Shown here piece after piece: positions 54,701 through 62,896 of a stretch of DNA of 64,000 nt. Origin of the DNA: Symsagittifera roscoffensis (taxonomy: Eukaryota; Xenacoelomorpha; Acoela; Convolutidae). Location: assembly GCF_963678635.1 (NCBI RefSeq), contig NC_087066.1, forward strand, positions 49,719,581 to 49,783,580, read 5' to 3'. The notes beneath the pieces are model-generated. The model had not been told where the DNA came from. It saw only the letters and a list, made by a program, of their open reading frames with translations, and searched no databases. The stretch's first letter is position 1. Every line of letters starts with the position of its first letter. Position numbers and translations under genes: made by a program.

Positions 54701-57098
54701 CCAGAAGGAACTTTAGCCATAACAAAAAAAGAACCCTAAGATACTGAACTGAAATCGAAACTGACGATAAACAGAACCTTCATAATCAGATAATCTGATT
54801 TTTTATGAAGCACTGAATTTGGCCAGATAGCGATTTGACCAGATGAAACTTGACTGAATTTGACCAGATGAAATTTCTTGAAAAATCAGGTATTCAAAAA
54901 ATGGTATTGATAACAATTCTGGCAAAAATTTTTCACTCTAAGTTTTCAATTGATGAGTTATTTGTTTTAATTCAAATGAGATCGAAAAACGTATTCGCGG
55001 ACAAAAAACAGAAACGAATGAAAAAGAAATATATCGACAGAAAAATATTGAAAATGTATTCAAAGAAATTATCGGAAAAGATTAAGAAACAATCTATGCT
55101 ATATTTAAAGGCGGGTGACTCGTATCTTGCCATGTTTAAGCGTTTTTTTTGCAACAGTTAAGGGTTTAACGTATCTATGCGTGGTTAAGCTATATCGTAT
55201 ATAGCAATACTTAATAATTTTTTCTTTTCGATTTTCCAGTTTGAATCTAGTGTTTCTTCCACTGAGTTAAAAGTTTTCAACACAATAGTGGGATTCTGTC
55301 AAAGTTCCTCAGGGTTGCGAATTTAGTCTCCAATTATGAATGCCCAAATCCTTTTACTGTACGAGATTTGTTCAGAAAACTCAATCTACAAAACTTGAAA
55401 TTCCCAACCCTGTAGTTGGGTGCTGTAAGAGTACTCTCAAGGATTGATAATCTTGCCTCCAAATATGACTGCTCAACTTCTTGTAGTTTTCGAGAAATGA
55501 CGTGTTTTATGATTTCTTTTTAATTTTTCAGAAACTTCAATTTACACAAAAAATTTATAAAACTTGAAATTCCCAACACTATAGTAAGGTGCAGTCACTC
55601 TGAAGGATTGCGAAACTTTACGCTAAATATTAATGCTCAAGTTCTTGTAGTTTTCGAGTTATGATAGATTCCATGGATAGATCCCCCGAGAGAAATATTT
55701 TTGAAAATTGGTCAGAATAAAAAAACTACCCCGAGCATATATATTCCTTACTTTCTTCGAAAGCTGGAGCAATTACATAATTAGAAAAACAGTCTGGTGT
55801 CTGATTGTAAAACAATTTCCGTCGCAAGTTCCACACTTTAAATGTCGATTTCGATTCATAAAAAATAGCCATAGTACTTATGCTGCATGGTATCACTCAC
55901 TCTTTAAACTTAAAAAATCTCTTCACTAAACCGAAACTATCGAAACTGAACTAGAGTTATTAACAATGTTCATTTTGTCTTCAAAAAAAACGGTGGGTAT
56001 TCAAAAGTACCAAAATGATAAATCAGCCCTATTTGTACCATAATAGTAAATAAAAACTTAATCGCGTTATTACCAAAAATATTCAATTAGCCAAAGACTA
56101 CTAAGCCGACTACTTTAAGCTCTTGGTTTAGGATCGCCGGTGGGCGCGCGTCGCCACGATAACCGGTTCTAGTTTTCGTATAATAATAATAATTATAATA
56201 ATAATAACAAAGGATTTAGGAATAAAATCCAAGGGTTCGCATAAAACTCAGTCATTGCAGTGTTCAAAGTTTAGTTTTCAGTTATAAGTGTAAATTTCTT
56301 CAGGTCTCTACAGTTATTGCATTCGCATGTATAGGGAGTCCTACCCTCTTTTGACAGGCTCGCAACACGTTGGTGCGACTGCGGCGGTCACTATTCTGCT
56401 GTTTAGTTTTTTTCTGTTTGAATAGTAGAAAGTTTTCTTCTGTTGGAACAGTAGAAAATTAATGTAATAATTCGTTGGCTCACAGTTCGACCAATCAGAA
56501 ATCGCAAGAATAATTTTGGTACAAACGGGACCGATTTTTCATTTTGGTACAAATGGACCTTGGTACAAATGGGACTTCACCAAAAAAACCATGTGTTCAT
56601 CCAGTATGATAAACAAATTCAAATAGGATCCATGAAAATGGAAAAAATATTGACATTCTCGTAAATAAGATCCAGGTAAAGTTTATGTACCGTAAAATCT
56701 GTAGGGTTGAACTCCCAGAGAGCTTTTCTGTCCAATGACGTGATATTGATACCTCTAGGAATATAAATGTCTTCAGTCATCTTAGCGATAACCTCAAGGG
56801 GCCTCTGGATTCCATCGAAGATTGACCCCAAAATGCCTGGACCCAATTCGACTGAGAGAGGCTTTCCTGTCCTTTGCACAGGGTCGCCAACTGTTAAGCC
56901 TGATGTTTCTTCGTATACTTGTATAGTAGCAGTGTCTGCTTCTAGACGGATGATTTCCCCAACTAGTTTCATGTGCCCAACTCGAACCAATTCGTACATA
57001 GCAGCTCCACTTATCTCCTGGGCGATAACGACAGGCCCCGAAATGGAGAAGATCGAGCCATACTCGCTCTCTGCAAGAGTGCCGTCTCCCTGAACCAT
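33688..57098 (-). CDS. ATP6V1A: V-type proton ATPase catalytic subunit A (8 coding exons)
   Basis: This is the ATP-hydrolysing subunit A of the V1 sector, which drives proton pumping into endosomes, lysosomes and secretory vesicles. Exons (minus strand): 57098-56691, 52570-52118, 51580-51231, 41896-41746, 41075-40864, 35690-35605, 34018-33891, 33750-33688. They join in frame to 616 codons plus stop, against about 617 in animals. Key parts: beta-barrel with YELVRVGH near residue 35; the A-subunit-specific insert in exon 2; P-loop GAFGCGKT at 244-251; GERGNE at 272-277; [20 protein letters not shown] from 340; then the helical C-terminal domain. Residues up to about 540 are strongly conserved, the last 70 much less so. 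Five introns are GT-AG; introns 6 and 7 fit only with GC donors. The start is the first Met of exon 1, with a splice acceptor 15 nt upstream. Confidence 0.97.
33751..33890 (-). other. V-ATPase intron 7, GC-AG
   Basis: 140 bp, the shortest intron. The donor GAG/GCAAGT is the ideal GC-type 5' site. A GT lies 4 nt downstream (GCAA/GTGT); using it would shift the frame and replace the last 20 residues by 13 others. Confidence 0.75.
33891..34018 (-). CDS. ATP6V1A: V-ATPase A, coding exon 7
   Basis: Acceptor CTCTGCAG. Encodes residues 554 (split) to 596, including [13 protein letters not shown] and TSMKFLDP, which match the family's K-I-T-W-x-x-I-R-E and S-S-M-K-F-K-D-P motifs. High G+C against the AT-rich introns. 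Confidence 0.92.
34019..35604 (-). other. V-ATPase intron 6, GC-AG
   Basis: 1586 bp. Donor CTCAG/GCAAGG, acceptor CTCTGCAG. No GT within reach keeps the frame. It contains a SINE copy at 34920-35560 and a stretch (34395-34490) that resembles 29290-29400. Confidence 0.8.
34920..35560 (-). repeat. tRNA-derived SINE cluster in intron 6
   Basis: The minus strand has a tRNA-like head at 35480-35401 (A-box-like TGGCTTAGAGCTAACGCC, a CAT-centred loop, B-box-like GGTTTGAGGCC) followed by GCCGACA blocks. A tail-like GGCAAAGCTCATC lies at 34940. The stretch 35095-35170 (AGCAACGGAAC, AAGCCGACAATCTTTGAG) recurs at 50340-50500. Confidence 0.6.
35605..35690 (-). CDS. ATP6V1A: V-ATPase A, coding exon 6
   Basis: 86 bp between acceptor GTTTAG and a GC donor. 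Encodes [15 protein letters not shown], matching F-C-P-F-Y-K-T-V-G-M-L of the family, then a divergent helix ending VTPS. Confidence 0.93.
36300..36445 (-). repeat. tRNA-derived SINE copy
   Basis: On the minus strand a B-box-like GAGTTCGAGTTCAACCGGG lies about 50 nt after AAGAGCAGTGGTGAC. It is followed by TAAGCCGA-like and AGCAGACAGGCGATAG blocks also seen near 53737. Confidence 0.55.
37590..38000 (+). repeat. Family B repeat copy
   Basis: Shares GGCCTTAGAGGCTCTTTGAAT, ATTTATGATTGACACTTTTT, GGTCACGTTTTCGTGACC and a terminal GACCTAAAAGAGCCTGAACT block with copies at 43570, 44755, 46225 and 53985. About 400 bp, non-coding. Confidence 0.65.
38400..38660 (+). repeat. Family B repeat with a 13-bp hairpin
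   Basis: Contains the exact inverted pair AAGTGCATTCATA (38595-38607) and TATGAATGCACTT (38622-38634) with a 14-nt loop. Flanking blocks (CCACTTTCGAACTAGAAG, CGTTCACG) match other family B copies. From 38720 to 40730 nothing else was identified. Confidence 0.65.
40739..40812. repeat. (TG)n microsatellite beside exon 5
   Basis: About 74 bp of TG repeats interrupted by GCG. On the transcribed (minus) strand it is a CA repeat starting about 50 nt after the exon 5 donor. Confidence 0.95.
40864..41075 (-). CDS. ATP6V1A: V-ATPase A, coding exon 5
   Basis: Encodes residues 455-524 plus two bases: [50 protein letters not shown]. This is the family's C-terminal helical domain. GC-rich; acceptor GTGTTAG, donor AA/GTCAGT (weak). 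Confidence 0.97.
41076..41745 (-). other. V-ATPase intron 4
   Basis: 670 bp, AT-rich; donor AAG/GTCACT, acceptor GTTAG. No repeat recognised. Confidence 0.85.
41746..41896 (-). CDS. ATP6V1A: V-ATPase A, coding exon 4
   Basis: Encodes residues 405-454, [12 protein letters not shown] to ISYSKYIK, almost identical to the family ([21 protein letters not shown]). This segment follows the catalytic core and contacts subunit B and the nucleotide. Confidence 0.97.
43570..43915 (+). repeat. Family B repeat copy
   Basis: Includes the inverted pair GTGCATTCATA (43772-43782) and TATGAATGCAC (43797-43807), and ends with CACCAAGACCTATATAAGAG then TCTTCAC. A partial copy lies just left at 43240-43470. Confidence 0.65.
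44755..45000 (+). repeat. Family B partial copy
   Basis: Starts GATGGCCTTAAAGATCTTTG and keeps the GTCAGTCACGTTTTAGTGACC block; the right part is missing. Confidence 0.6.
45030..45340 (-). repeat. tRNA-derived SINE copy
   Basis: On the minus strand a head at 45260-45190 has TTTGGTATAGAGGTAC (A-box-like) and GATTCGAGTCCCGG (B-box). Tail blocks ATTACCACGCTCTTGC and GCCGACAGAAAATGAG match other copies. Confidence 0.65.
46225..46610 (+). repeat. Family B repeat copy
   Basis: Begins AGATGGCCTTAAAGATC and ends CAAGACCTATATAAGAGTAC then TCACTACGTTCATTACTC. A SINE head follows directly at 46600-46670 (minus strand, GGGATTCGAGTC B-box). Confidence 0.65.
46680..47080 (-). repeat. Family C (hAT-type MITE) copy 5
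   Basis: Right end reads CCTAGATCCGCGCCCTG, the complement of a CAGGGCGCGGATCTAGG terminus typical of hAT. The interior has GGGCCCCCCTTTG, TTGGCTGACTGACC and GAGAGCGCGCGCCG. The left end is less clear (possibly CAGTAGCAAAATGAGG). Confidence 0.7.
47621..47803 (-). other. Unassigned open frame inside intron 3
   Basis: An open minus frame of 60 codons from Met (69 counting back to the upstream stop), with mixed composition unlike the surrounding AT-driven frames ([37 protein letters not shown]). No domain is recognised and no splice sites are convincing. It may be a remnant of an inserted gene or chance. Confidence 0.2.
48285..48470 (-). repeat. tRNA-derived SINE copy with hairpin tail
   Basis: The minus strand runs from a tRNA-like head (48470-48400) to a tail that folds as CGAAGC-GCA-GCTTCG (48292-48306) and ends in TCTGTG. 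The same tail type occurs at 27088, 50915 and 53225. Confidence 0.6.
49170..49470 (-). repeat. tRNA-derived SINE copy
   Basis: Head at 49330-49260 on the minus strand (CTACTTGGTCTTGAAGGAAC, then GGAACGAGTCTTGGCC). It resembles the copy at 35200-35560 through CGAAGTTGC, CACTAATAAA and ACTTCACAA blocks. Confidence 0.6.
50630..50725 (-). repeat. tRNA-Met-like SINE head
   Basis: On the minus strand A-box TAGCGCAGCTGCGTAGG is followed by an anticodon-like GGACTCATAATA (CAT) and B-box-like GTGATTCGATTGCC. It is close to elongator tRNA-Met in outline, but about 10-15 nt too long and poorly paired, so a SINE rather than a tRNA gene. The tail-like GGCGAAGC at 50920 and the block 50340-50500 belong to the same family. 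Confidence 0.55.
51231..51580 (-). CDS. ATP6V1A: V-ATPase A, coding exon 3 (catalytic core)
   Basis: Residues 288-403 plus two bases. Contains [24 protein letters not shown] and [19 protein letters not shown], the Walker B region and its neighbours, essentially invariant in the family. Acceptor TTTTAAG, donor GC/GTAAGT. Confidence 0.98.
51581..52117 (-). other. V-ATPase intron 2, mostly a MITE
   Basis: 537 bp; donor ACG/GTTAGC, acceptor TTTTAAG. About two thirds is a family C element. Confidence 0.85.
51640..51995 (-). repeat. Family C (hAT-type MITE) copy 6 with 22-bp tandem repeat
   Basis: Right end TACTAGATCCGCGTCTG is the complement of a CAGACGCGGATCTAG terminus. Inside, TGTCAAAACAGTGCCTTTAT starts a 22-bp unit present at 51818-51839, 51840-51861 and, shortened, 51862-51880. 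Confidence 0.7.
52118..52570 (-). CDS. ATP6V1A: V-ATPase A, coding exon 2 (P-loop)
   Basis: Residues 137-287. Contains the A-type non-homologous insert ([19 protein letters not shown]), [25 protein letters not shown]-loop GAFGCGKT and [13 protein letters not shown]. Acceptor TTGAAG before GTGGGAAGT; donor ACG/GTTAGC. Confidence 0.98.
53225..53410 (-). repeat. tRNA-derived SINE, complete-looking copy
   Basis: On the minus strand it starts with A-box TAGCGCAGCTAGTAAAAGC and B-box GGTTCGAA (53400-53330), then an A-poor body, then the tail GCGAAGTGCAGCTCCGCC ending TCTGTGT at 53225. It is the clearest example linking the tRNA-like head to the hairpin tail. Another tail lies at 53510 and another head remnant near 53800. 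Confidence 0.7.
53985..54405 (+). repeat. Family B repeat copy
   Basis: From AAATAGATGCCCCTTAAGC to CAAGACCTATAAAAGAG. The hairpin of other copies is present with one mismatch (GTGCAATCATA versus TATGAATGCAC). Confidence 0.65.
55265..55670. repeat. Diverged tandem array, about 130-170-bp unit
   Basis: Three related units begin near 55269, 55391 and 55560. Units 2 and 3 share ACTTGAAATTCCCAAC, then GGATTG, then TCTTGTAGTTTTCGAG in order. Unit 1 is more diverged. Confidence 0.65.
55675..55776 (+). repeat. Family A end fragment
   Basis: Keeps GGTCAGAATAAAAAAACTAC, CCCGAGCATATATATTCC and a GGAGCAATTA end. Follows the tandem array directly. Confidence 0.55.
56691..57098 (-). CDS. ATP6V1A: V-ATPase A, coding exon 1
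   Basis: Residues 1-136 from ATG at 57098. After a short unconserved start ([14 protein letters not shown]) come [43 protein letters not shown] and [20 protein letters not shown], the N-terminal barrel of the A subunit. No in-frame Met lies between the acceptor at 57114 and this ATG. Confidence 0.97.
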
Positions 57099-57115
57099 TT
57101 TATTACTTTCAATCT
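57099..57115 (-). promoter_or_regulatory. Splice acceptor and 15-nt leader before the start codon
   Basis: On the minus strand ATATTTCAG is followed by 15 nt and ATGG. This could be the 3' site of a 5'-UTR intron or a spliced-leader trans-splice site. A possible cis partner is the donor at 63961. Confidence 0.55.
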
Positions 57116-57599
57116 GAAATATTTGTATGTTTATACATGAGAGGCTATTTGTTTAACTTGACACAATTTCAAGTTTGGTTGATGCGTTCCACTAGATGAT
57201 TTATTTGACATCATCAAACCCACTCAATCGTACAAACACAATCGTGTTTCATTCAAAGAGAACTGGTCGCTCCCAAATGATACATTTCAATTATAGATTA
57301 AACAAACTATATGCATGCATTTACGCAGTGGTTAAACGATATACCGATAGCCTTCGTTCAACCAACCATTTAAGCTGGTGGTACGTCAATGGAAAATAAA
57401 CTTAAGCAATGATAGGAAAATACAAGAACAATTTCCAAGTAATCGTTGAGTATGAGCTTCTGAGACAAAGTGTCAAAAAGCTGTCCTTTCGATCCCACTA
57501 ATGAGTTGTTTTTCTTCTCATAAGCTATCACGGTGATCTCAGCCAATTTCAAGTAGAAGAAGAAATAATACTTCAATTACCGTAACCGCCTCCTTTCCC
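57116..57599. other. No gene seen
   Basis: AT-rich; nothing identified. Confidence 0.5.
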
Positions 57600-57975
57600 T
57601 AAGAATACTACCTCTCAGTCTATATGTCGAGATGCATGATCTTCTTTTTCTATTGTCAATGAGAAACGGTGATTATGATAAAGAGGAAACATTAGATAAA
57701 AACTGATTCGCTAGGAAACACCAGACAAAATCAAAGAGGAGAATACAGGCTGTACAAATCAAGATTGATGAAACCGATGACAACTTTTTCCGACGAACTA
57801 AACTTCTCTTCAACTATGTATCACGAACATATCACAACCCTAGTTTCGGCGACCTTGCAGAAAATCTAGTGGCGCTTCTTTATTAGACACTACTCCGAGG
57901 AAAACAAATGCACATGGAGAATAATATGCAGATGTGGAAACTGTAACATCACAAACAAGATAAAACTAAACTGAT
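57600..57975 (+). pseudogene. LINE ORF2 C-terminal fragment
   Basis: On the + strand, pieces match the last part of the LINE at 58949-62856. These are LPLSLYVEMHD (57612 on), DDNFFRRTKLLFNY (57776 on) and KCTWRIICRCGNC then TNK (57906 on), ending in a stop. The pieces are in different frames, so it is dead. Sequence differs clearly from the neighbouring LINE, showing an older or sister insertion in the opposite orientation. CTACTAC just downstream may be the remains of its 3' tail. Confidence 0.8.
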
Positions 57976-58563
57976 GAACTTGAACCTGGGTGCGAACCCT
58001 TGAGAACTGTCTCTAAATCTTTTACAACTACTACAGTAAAAAGTCATCGTATCATTACAGCAAAATGTCTGGTTGATATTTTGCTATTTGGAAGTTTTCT
58101 ACAATTCTCTCGGGTAGCCATATTTCTACCAAGCAACGGGGGAAATAAAGTACTCTTTGAACTTTTATATACCTGATGCTTGGTACAAACATGGTTACCA
58201 GAGAGAAGTGAGGAAAATTCTAAAAAAAAAATCAAAACATCAACCATCCTCGGCAATTATTGGTCAGAGAAAAGCAGCTCACAGAAGCCAACATTTTTTC
58301 TGCAGTTTCCTAAATTCTTTTTTGAAACAGGGCAGGAGAAGGTAGGCATCATGAACAAAAAAATTACATAACGTCCCTACAAAAATTTAGCATCAATTAC
58401 ATTTCAATAAGCAAAACTGCACCCGTGATACGAAAACGCATTCAAACAAGGGAGGGCATTAGGCCAATCCAATATGCACTGTGCATCAAATGTGAGCCAA
58501 GCAATTATGTGCAAAAAAAAACCTCATTATTAGTAACGAGTTGCAAGAAGGATGAAATCACAG

Positions 58564-58807
58564 GCAGCCTCAGGGGGAAACATGCGCAAGGAGGATCTTG
58601 AGTATTCGGAGTGGCTGCGGATCACTCGTAAAAGATTACATATACAATGCTAGGATTCGATTTCAGTCAATATAAACACGCCAGAAGAAATTAAGACGCA
58701 AGTCCGGATATTAGAGACAGGTCTGTCAAGTGGCTTCTGGGGAGAATGGGGAAACTGGAATTGGCTTGAAGAGTCTTGTGATGCACCGCTGTACCTGCTG
58801 ATTTCGG
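58564..58807 (+). CDS. Possible two-exon piece with VMO-I-like signature
   Basis: Exon a, 58564-58627 (acceptor ATCACAG, donor C/GTAAAA), and exon b, 58667-58807 (acceptor GATTTCAG, donor CGG/GTGAGG), join in phase across a 39-nt intron. The joined frame reads through EDLEYSEWLRI and then SSGFWGEWGNWNWLEESC with LYLL soon after. The W-G-x-W...Cys...Tyr-Leu spacing recalls the vitelline membrane outer layer 1 (VMO-I) repeat, a secreted beta-prism fold. Without splicing the same frame has one TAG at 58651. No further exons or signal peptide were found, so it may be a gene fragment or chance. Confidence 0.25.
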
Positions 58808-58950
58808 GTGAGGTTGTTATTTGATTTAAATTTTTATAGTTTGATTTTGAGATGTAACATTCGCCCGGAAGTACATACCGACGGAAAATAAAGCTAGGTT
58901 CTAAAACGACGGGCTAGCGTCTAAACAGCTTCACATGCTTCTAACCCTCT

Positions 58951-58979
58951 AGTAGTAGTAGTAGTAGTAGTAGTAGTAG
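58951..58979. repeat. (AGT)n tail of the LINE
   Basis: Nine to ten trinucleotide units. On the minus strand it is (CTA)n at the very 3' end. A small hairpin AGAGC-TAAT-GCTCT lies just upstream of it (58991-59004), a typical recognition feature of such elements. Confidence 0.9.
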
Positions 58980-59034
58980 AATAGGCTTCAGAGCATTAGC
59001 TCTAGGGAGTTTCACCCCTTTTACAGTCCATGTT

Positions 59035-61871
59035 TTATCTCAGTTTGTTGTAAACATTGCAGTTTCCACATCTGCATAAGAGTTTCCATGTACATTTGTT
59101 GACTTCACTGTACATTTTTTTGAAGTATTTCTGGTATATGTAGGTCAGAGTCGCTTTGCTTGGTCTACGGCTAAAAGTTGGGCAGGCTCGGATAAGACAG
59201 TTGTACAGATGTTTCACTCGTCTGAAAAAATTGTCGTCCGTTCTTTGCAAGCGGCTTTTTGGGATTTGAAATTCGCCTCTTGATGACTGTCGGGTGATTT
59301 CGCATGATTCAGATGGTTTTCGTTCTATTTCTACATCGTAACGATTTTCAAGCAGGGCTATTAGTATAAAAATGTCGTGCATTTCCATGTATAGGTTCAA
59401 AGGAAGAAGGTTCAGGTCCTTCAGTCTTTCAGTATAAGTTTTGCTTGTCCCCAAAATCCATTTTGTTGCTAACTTTTGAACTCGTTCGAGTTGTTCCATG
59501 TTCGATCTGCTAGGAGTCCATGCTTGGGATGCGTATGTTACTATGGGTACTACATAACCAGTATATGCGTTAAGCCTGGTGGTCACACTGCTTTTCATAG
59601 TCAGACTTCGTTTAATCTGGAAGAGAGCACTAATTGCTTTGGATGTCCGACGAGAGCAATTTTCGTTCCATGTGAGCTTGTTGGACACAATCAGTCCTAG
59701 GTCACGCTGTGAGTTTACTGAGGAAAGATTTTTGTTCAGGAGACTAGCTTTTAAATCACCTTTGATGCCGAGGAGCGTTGATTTTTTGATGTTGGGTTGC
59801 ATTTTGTTTTCATGTAGCCATTTCTCTATTTTCAGAGTTGCAGTGTCAAGGGAAGTTTGATTTAGTAGAATGGCCTAAAAGTCATCTGCGTACCCAAAAC
59901 TGTCTGTGTCATTCATGGTTTCAGGTAGATCGTTTATGAAAAGTAAGAACAGCAGCGGTCCCAGAATTGAACCTTGCGGAACTCCACTGGTGACTTTTTT
60001 TAGGGTTGAGCTACAGTCTTCAATCTTAACGCATTGCTTTCTGTTGTTGAGGTATGAATATATCAGTGACAGCAATTTCCCGCCAATTCCAAAAATTTTG
60101 ATCTTCGTAAGCAGAATATCATGAGGTACAGTGTCGAATGCCTTGGAAAAATCCAAGTATAGAACTGCAAGTTCTTGTACATCTTGTTGATCATTCAATT
60201 CGTATATTCGGTCAAGAAATAGAAGAAGTTGAATTGTGGCGGATCTACGCTTTCGAAATCCATGTTGACTTTCATGTAATCTGTATTTCACTTTAGTATA
60301 GAGTTTGTCAAATATTATTTTTTCAAGCAATTTTGAGCAGCAGCAGAGTAGGCTGATTGGTCTATAGCAACTGACATCGGTTTTACTTCCTTCCTTGAAA
60401 ACAGGGGTTACTTCACTAATTTTCCATATTTCAGGAAAAATTCCTTTGTTAAGGCAGGTTTGAAATATAAGGGTAAGTGATTTGCTTAGAGTTTTGTGAC
60501 ATGATTTCAAAATGAGATTGCCAATGTTGTCGTGTCCCATTGATTTATTGACATTAAGTTGCCTCATTATTTCGCTAACTTGACTTTGGTCAACAATAAA
60601 TCTATTCAGCTCACTTTTTGGAAAGAGGATACCGGTTTGATGTTCTTTTGTGCCAAACACGCTGACGAAATTGTCATTGAATAATTCACATTTTTCTCTT
60701 TCATTTGATGATTCAGTGTTTCCGTCTTTGACCGTCGAAGGAATTGTTGGGGTCTTGCGTATTTAAGGTATTTTTGAATTTCGCTGAAAGTTCTTCCTTC
60801 TAGGACGGTTTTTTCATATTCCGCTAGGTCATCTTCGGAAAACCTTTGAATATCTTTTTCAAGTTTTTTGATCTTTAATAGTCTTTCGAGACCTTGTTTT
60901 GGTTTTCTTTTCATTGTTTGAAGTTTTTTGATGAGGTGGGAGGTGGCTGGCGTGATCCAGGGTTCTAACTTTGATCGATGCTCAGTTAGTCTAGGTACAA
61001 ACTTTTTGATTTTTTCCCACAGCCATTCGTACCATTGTCGGATAATTTCGTTCACGTTACTGTAGCAGTACGGGATAAACGGTTCAGTTTCTATTGATGA
61101 ATTTAAGCTGTGCCAGTCTGCTCGTTTGAAAGCATATCGATGATTTGTTATTTTTGGAAGGTTAATGCAGCTAAAGGCGGCAATTGTGATGTAGAGTGGT
61201 TTGTGGTCAGAGAACTGACTAGTTAGTTTATCTCGAATATTCCTGTCGATTTGACATTGTGAAATTAATTCTGGATTGTCGCAAAGCAGCACGTCTAGTT
61301 GAGTTGGTGCATGTTGTGAAAGATTTAGTTCAACTAATTTGTCCAGTAGTTGACTCTCGTATATGTCAGATGAGGAGAGTGCTTCCCAGTATGTTTGTGA
61401 GAAGTTGATGTCACCGGTGAGTATTAAGTCACAGAGGTCATTTTTGTTGGCTAGTTTGAGATTTGCCATTTCATTCATCAAAGTTAAGAAACTTTCAGTG
61501 GACCATTGGTATGTGCTAGGAGTGGGTGCATTATAAACACAGCTTAAGATAATTGATCTTTTATTGGAATGTATTTCTATGATGAGATAATCAGACTTGA
61601 GACTCTCAATGGAATGTAAGTCATGTGAGATTTCATTTTTGATGGCAATGAGTACACCACCGTGCTTTGTTTTTCTGTTATCTGATGTTTCTCGGTCATT
61701 GCGATATACTTGATAGTTCTCTAGGAAGAGCGAGGCTTTTGTTACGTCTTTTGTGAGCCAGGTTTCACAGAGACAGATAATATCGTATTCTGAGTTTGCT
61801 ATTGCGTTTGACAATTTCATTCTCCTGTTTATATCCAGGATACTTCTGGTGTTGAATGTCAACATTTTCAT
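59035..61871 (-). pseudogene. LINE ORF2: endonuclease, reverse transcriptase, C-terminal Cys motif
   Basis: ORF2 starts 5 nt after the ORF1 stop. The endonuclease shows FNTRS, CLCETWL, GDINF and SDHKPL, i.e. the Asn, Glu, Asp-x-Asn and Ser-Asp-His sites. RT shows YRPISLL, LYLDFSKAFDTVPHDILL, SGVPQGSILGPLLFLLFIN and FGYADDF. The end has a CTW...CRCGNC cluster shared with the fragment at 57906. The frame shifts once near 60752, and a single TAG at 59876-59874 follows directly after the active-site motif. In intact relatives the protein nicks target DNA and reverse transcribes the element RNA there. Confidence 0.9.
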
Positions 61872-61876
61872 CGGTT

Positions 61877-62856
61877 TTAGTCATCCGGTAATGGCAACAT
61901 CACCAGCTTGGTCTGCATTATTATCGGTTTCCTGGGAAGTTTTACTTTCTTCGTAAACAATCCATTTTTGTTTTCTTTCAATTCTAGTTTAAAATTTCTG
62001 ATTTTTATCTTGCTCGGGTCGTGACTTTTTACTATCAGTTCCCTCCTTTTCTTGAGACAATTGTTTTCCTTTTCGGCATCCGCCTTGGATAACTCGGGAC
62101 TGATGAAAACCCGAAGTTCTGAGAAGTCTTTTAGTTTGGAAGTCGATTTTAGGATCAAATTTTTACTAACGCTACTCTCGGTGTTGAACAGCAGGGTACG
62201 AGGCCCCTTATCGGGATTGAATTTTCCAATCCGAGTTGCCTTGGATAATTTTCGATCGTCAATTTGGAGGAATGCAAGTATTCTGTCGATTGTCCCCAGA
62301 TCTTCTTGCATTCTTTCAATGTCGCTTTTACTTTGCTTTCGGGAACACCTCGTATTCGGATACCAAGTTCAGCTTTTGTCACAGTTGGCGAATTAACCAC
62401 TCTTCCTGGGTTTACGCTTCCCACGGCTGCTCGGAAATTGTTGGGTTTTTCTTTAAGTGTTTTCATATCGGCTTGTACTTGAGTGATGACAGTGCTGGAT
62501 TGCTCCATTTTTTCGGCGAGAACCTTCATTTGTAGTTGCAGGTTATCAAGTTGTTCGTCAAGTTTGTTACTTGTTGTAGTTTTGTTTTTGACAAGATCGT
62601 CACGTTTGGGTTTGCAGTCATTGCAGATGTGGAGGAGGTTATCATTCAGTTTGATGAGGACTTTGAATTCATCGTTAGTGAACATAGTGCATTCAGGGGA
62701 TAGATGTAGGACCTTGTCACATGTATAACATGAGAACTTAGGTCCCATTTTGAGTTTTCTGTTACAGCTGTTGCAGTTTTCTCGCATTTTGACTAATGTT
62801 CGTTTGTGGGTTTTAAGGGTGTTTTCTTGAGATGATGTGATATACTTATAGAACAA
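61877..62856 (-). pseudogene. LINE ORF1: PHD-like finger, coiled coil and RRM-like region
   Basis: The N-terminus has CNSC, CYTC, a His four residues on, then a Cys and a final CNDC, a PHD-type Cys4-His-Cys3 spacing. A predicted coiled coil follows (LDNLQLQMKVLAEKME). Then GIRIRGVPES leads into a region like the RNA-binding part of LINE ORF1 proteins (AFLQIDD, ATRIGK, LKDFSELRVFI). One frameshift near 62312 splits it into frames 62856-62155 and 62311-61877. Such proteins coat element RNA. Confidence 0.8.
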
Positions 62857-62896
62857 ATACTAGATCGAAGTAGAAATAGAGATAGAGATAGAGTCT

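Larger units (their letters stand above)
52571..56690 (-). other. V-ATPase intron 1
   Basis: 4120 bp; donor ACG/GTACAT. Holds a SINE (53225-53410), a family B copy (53985-54405), a diverged tandem array (55265-55670) and a family A end (55675-55776). A short (AAT)n tract lies at 56180-56210. Confidence 0.85.
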
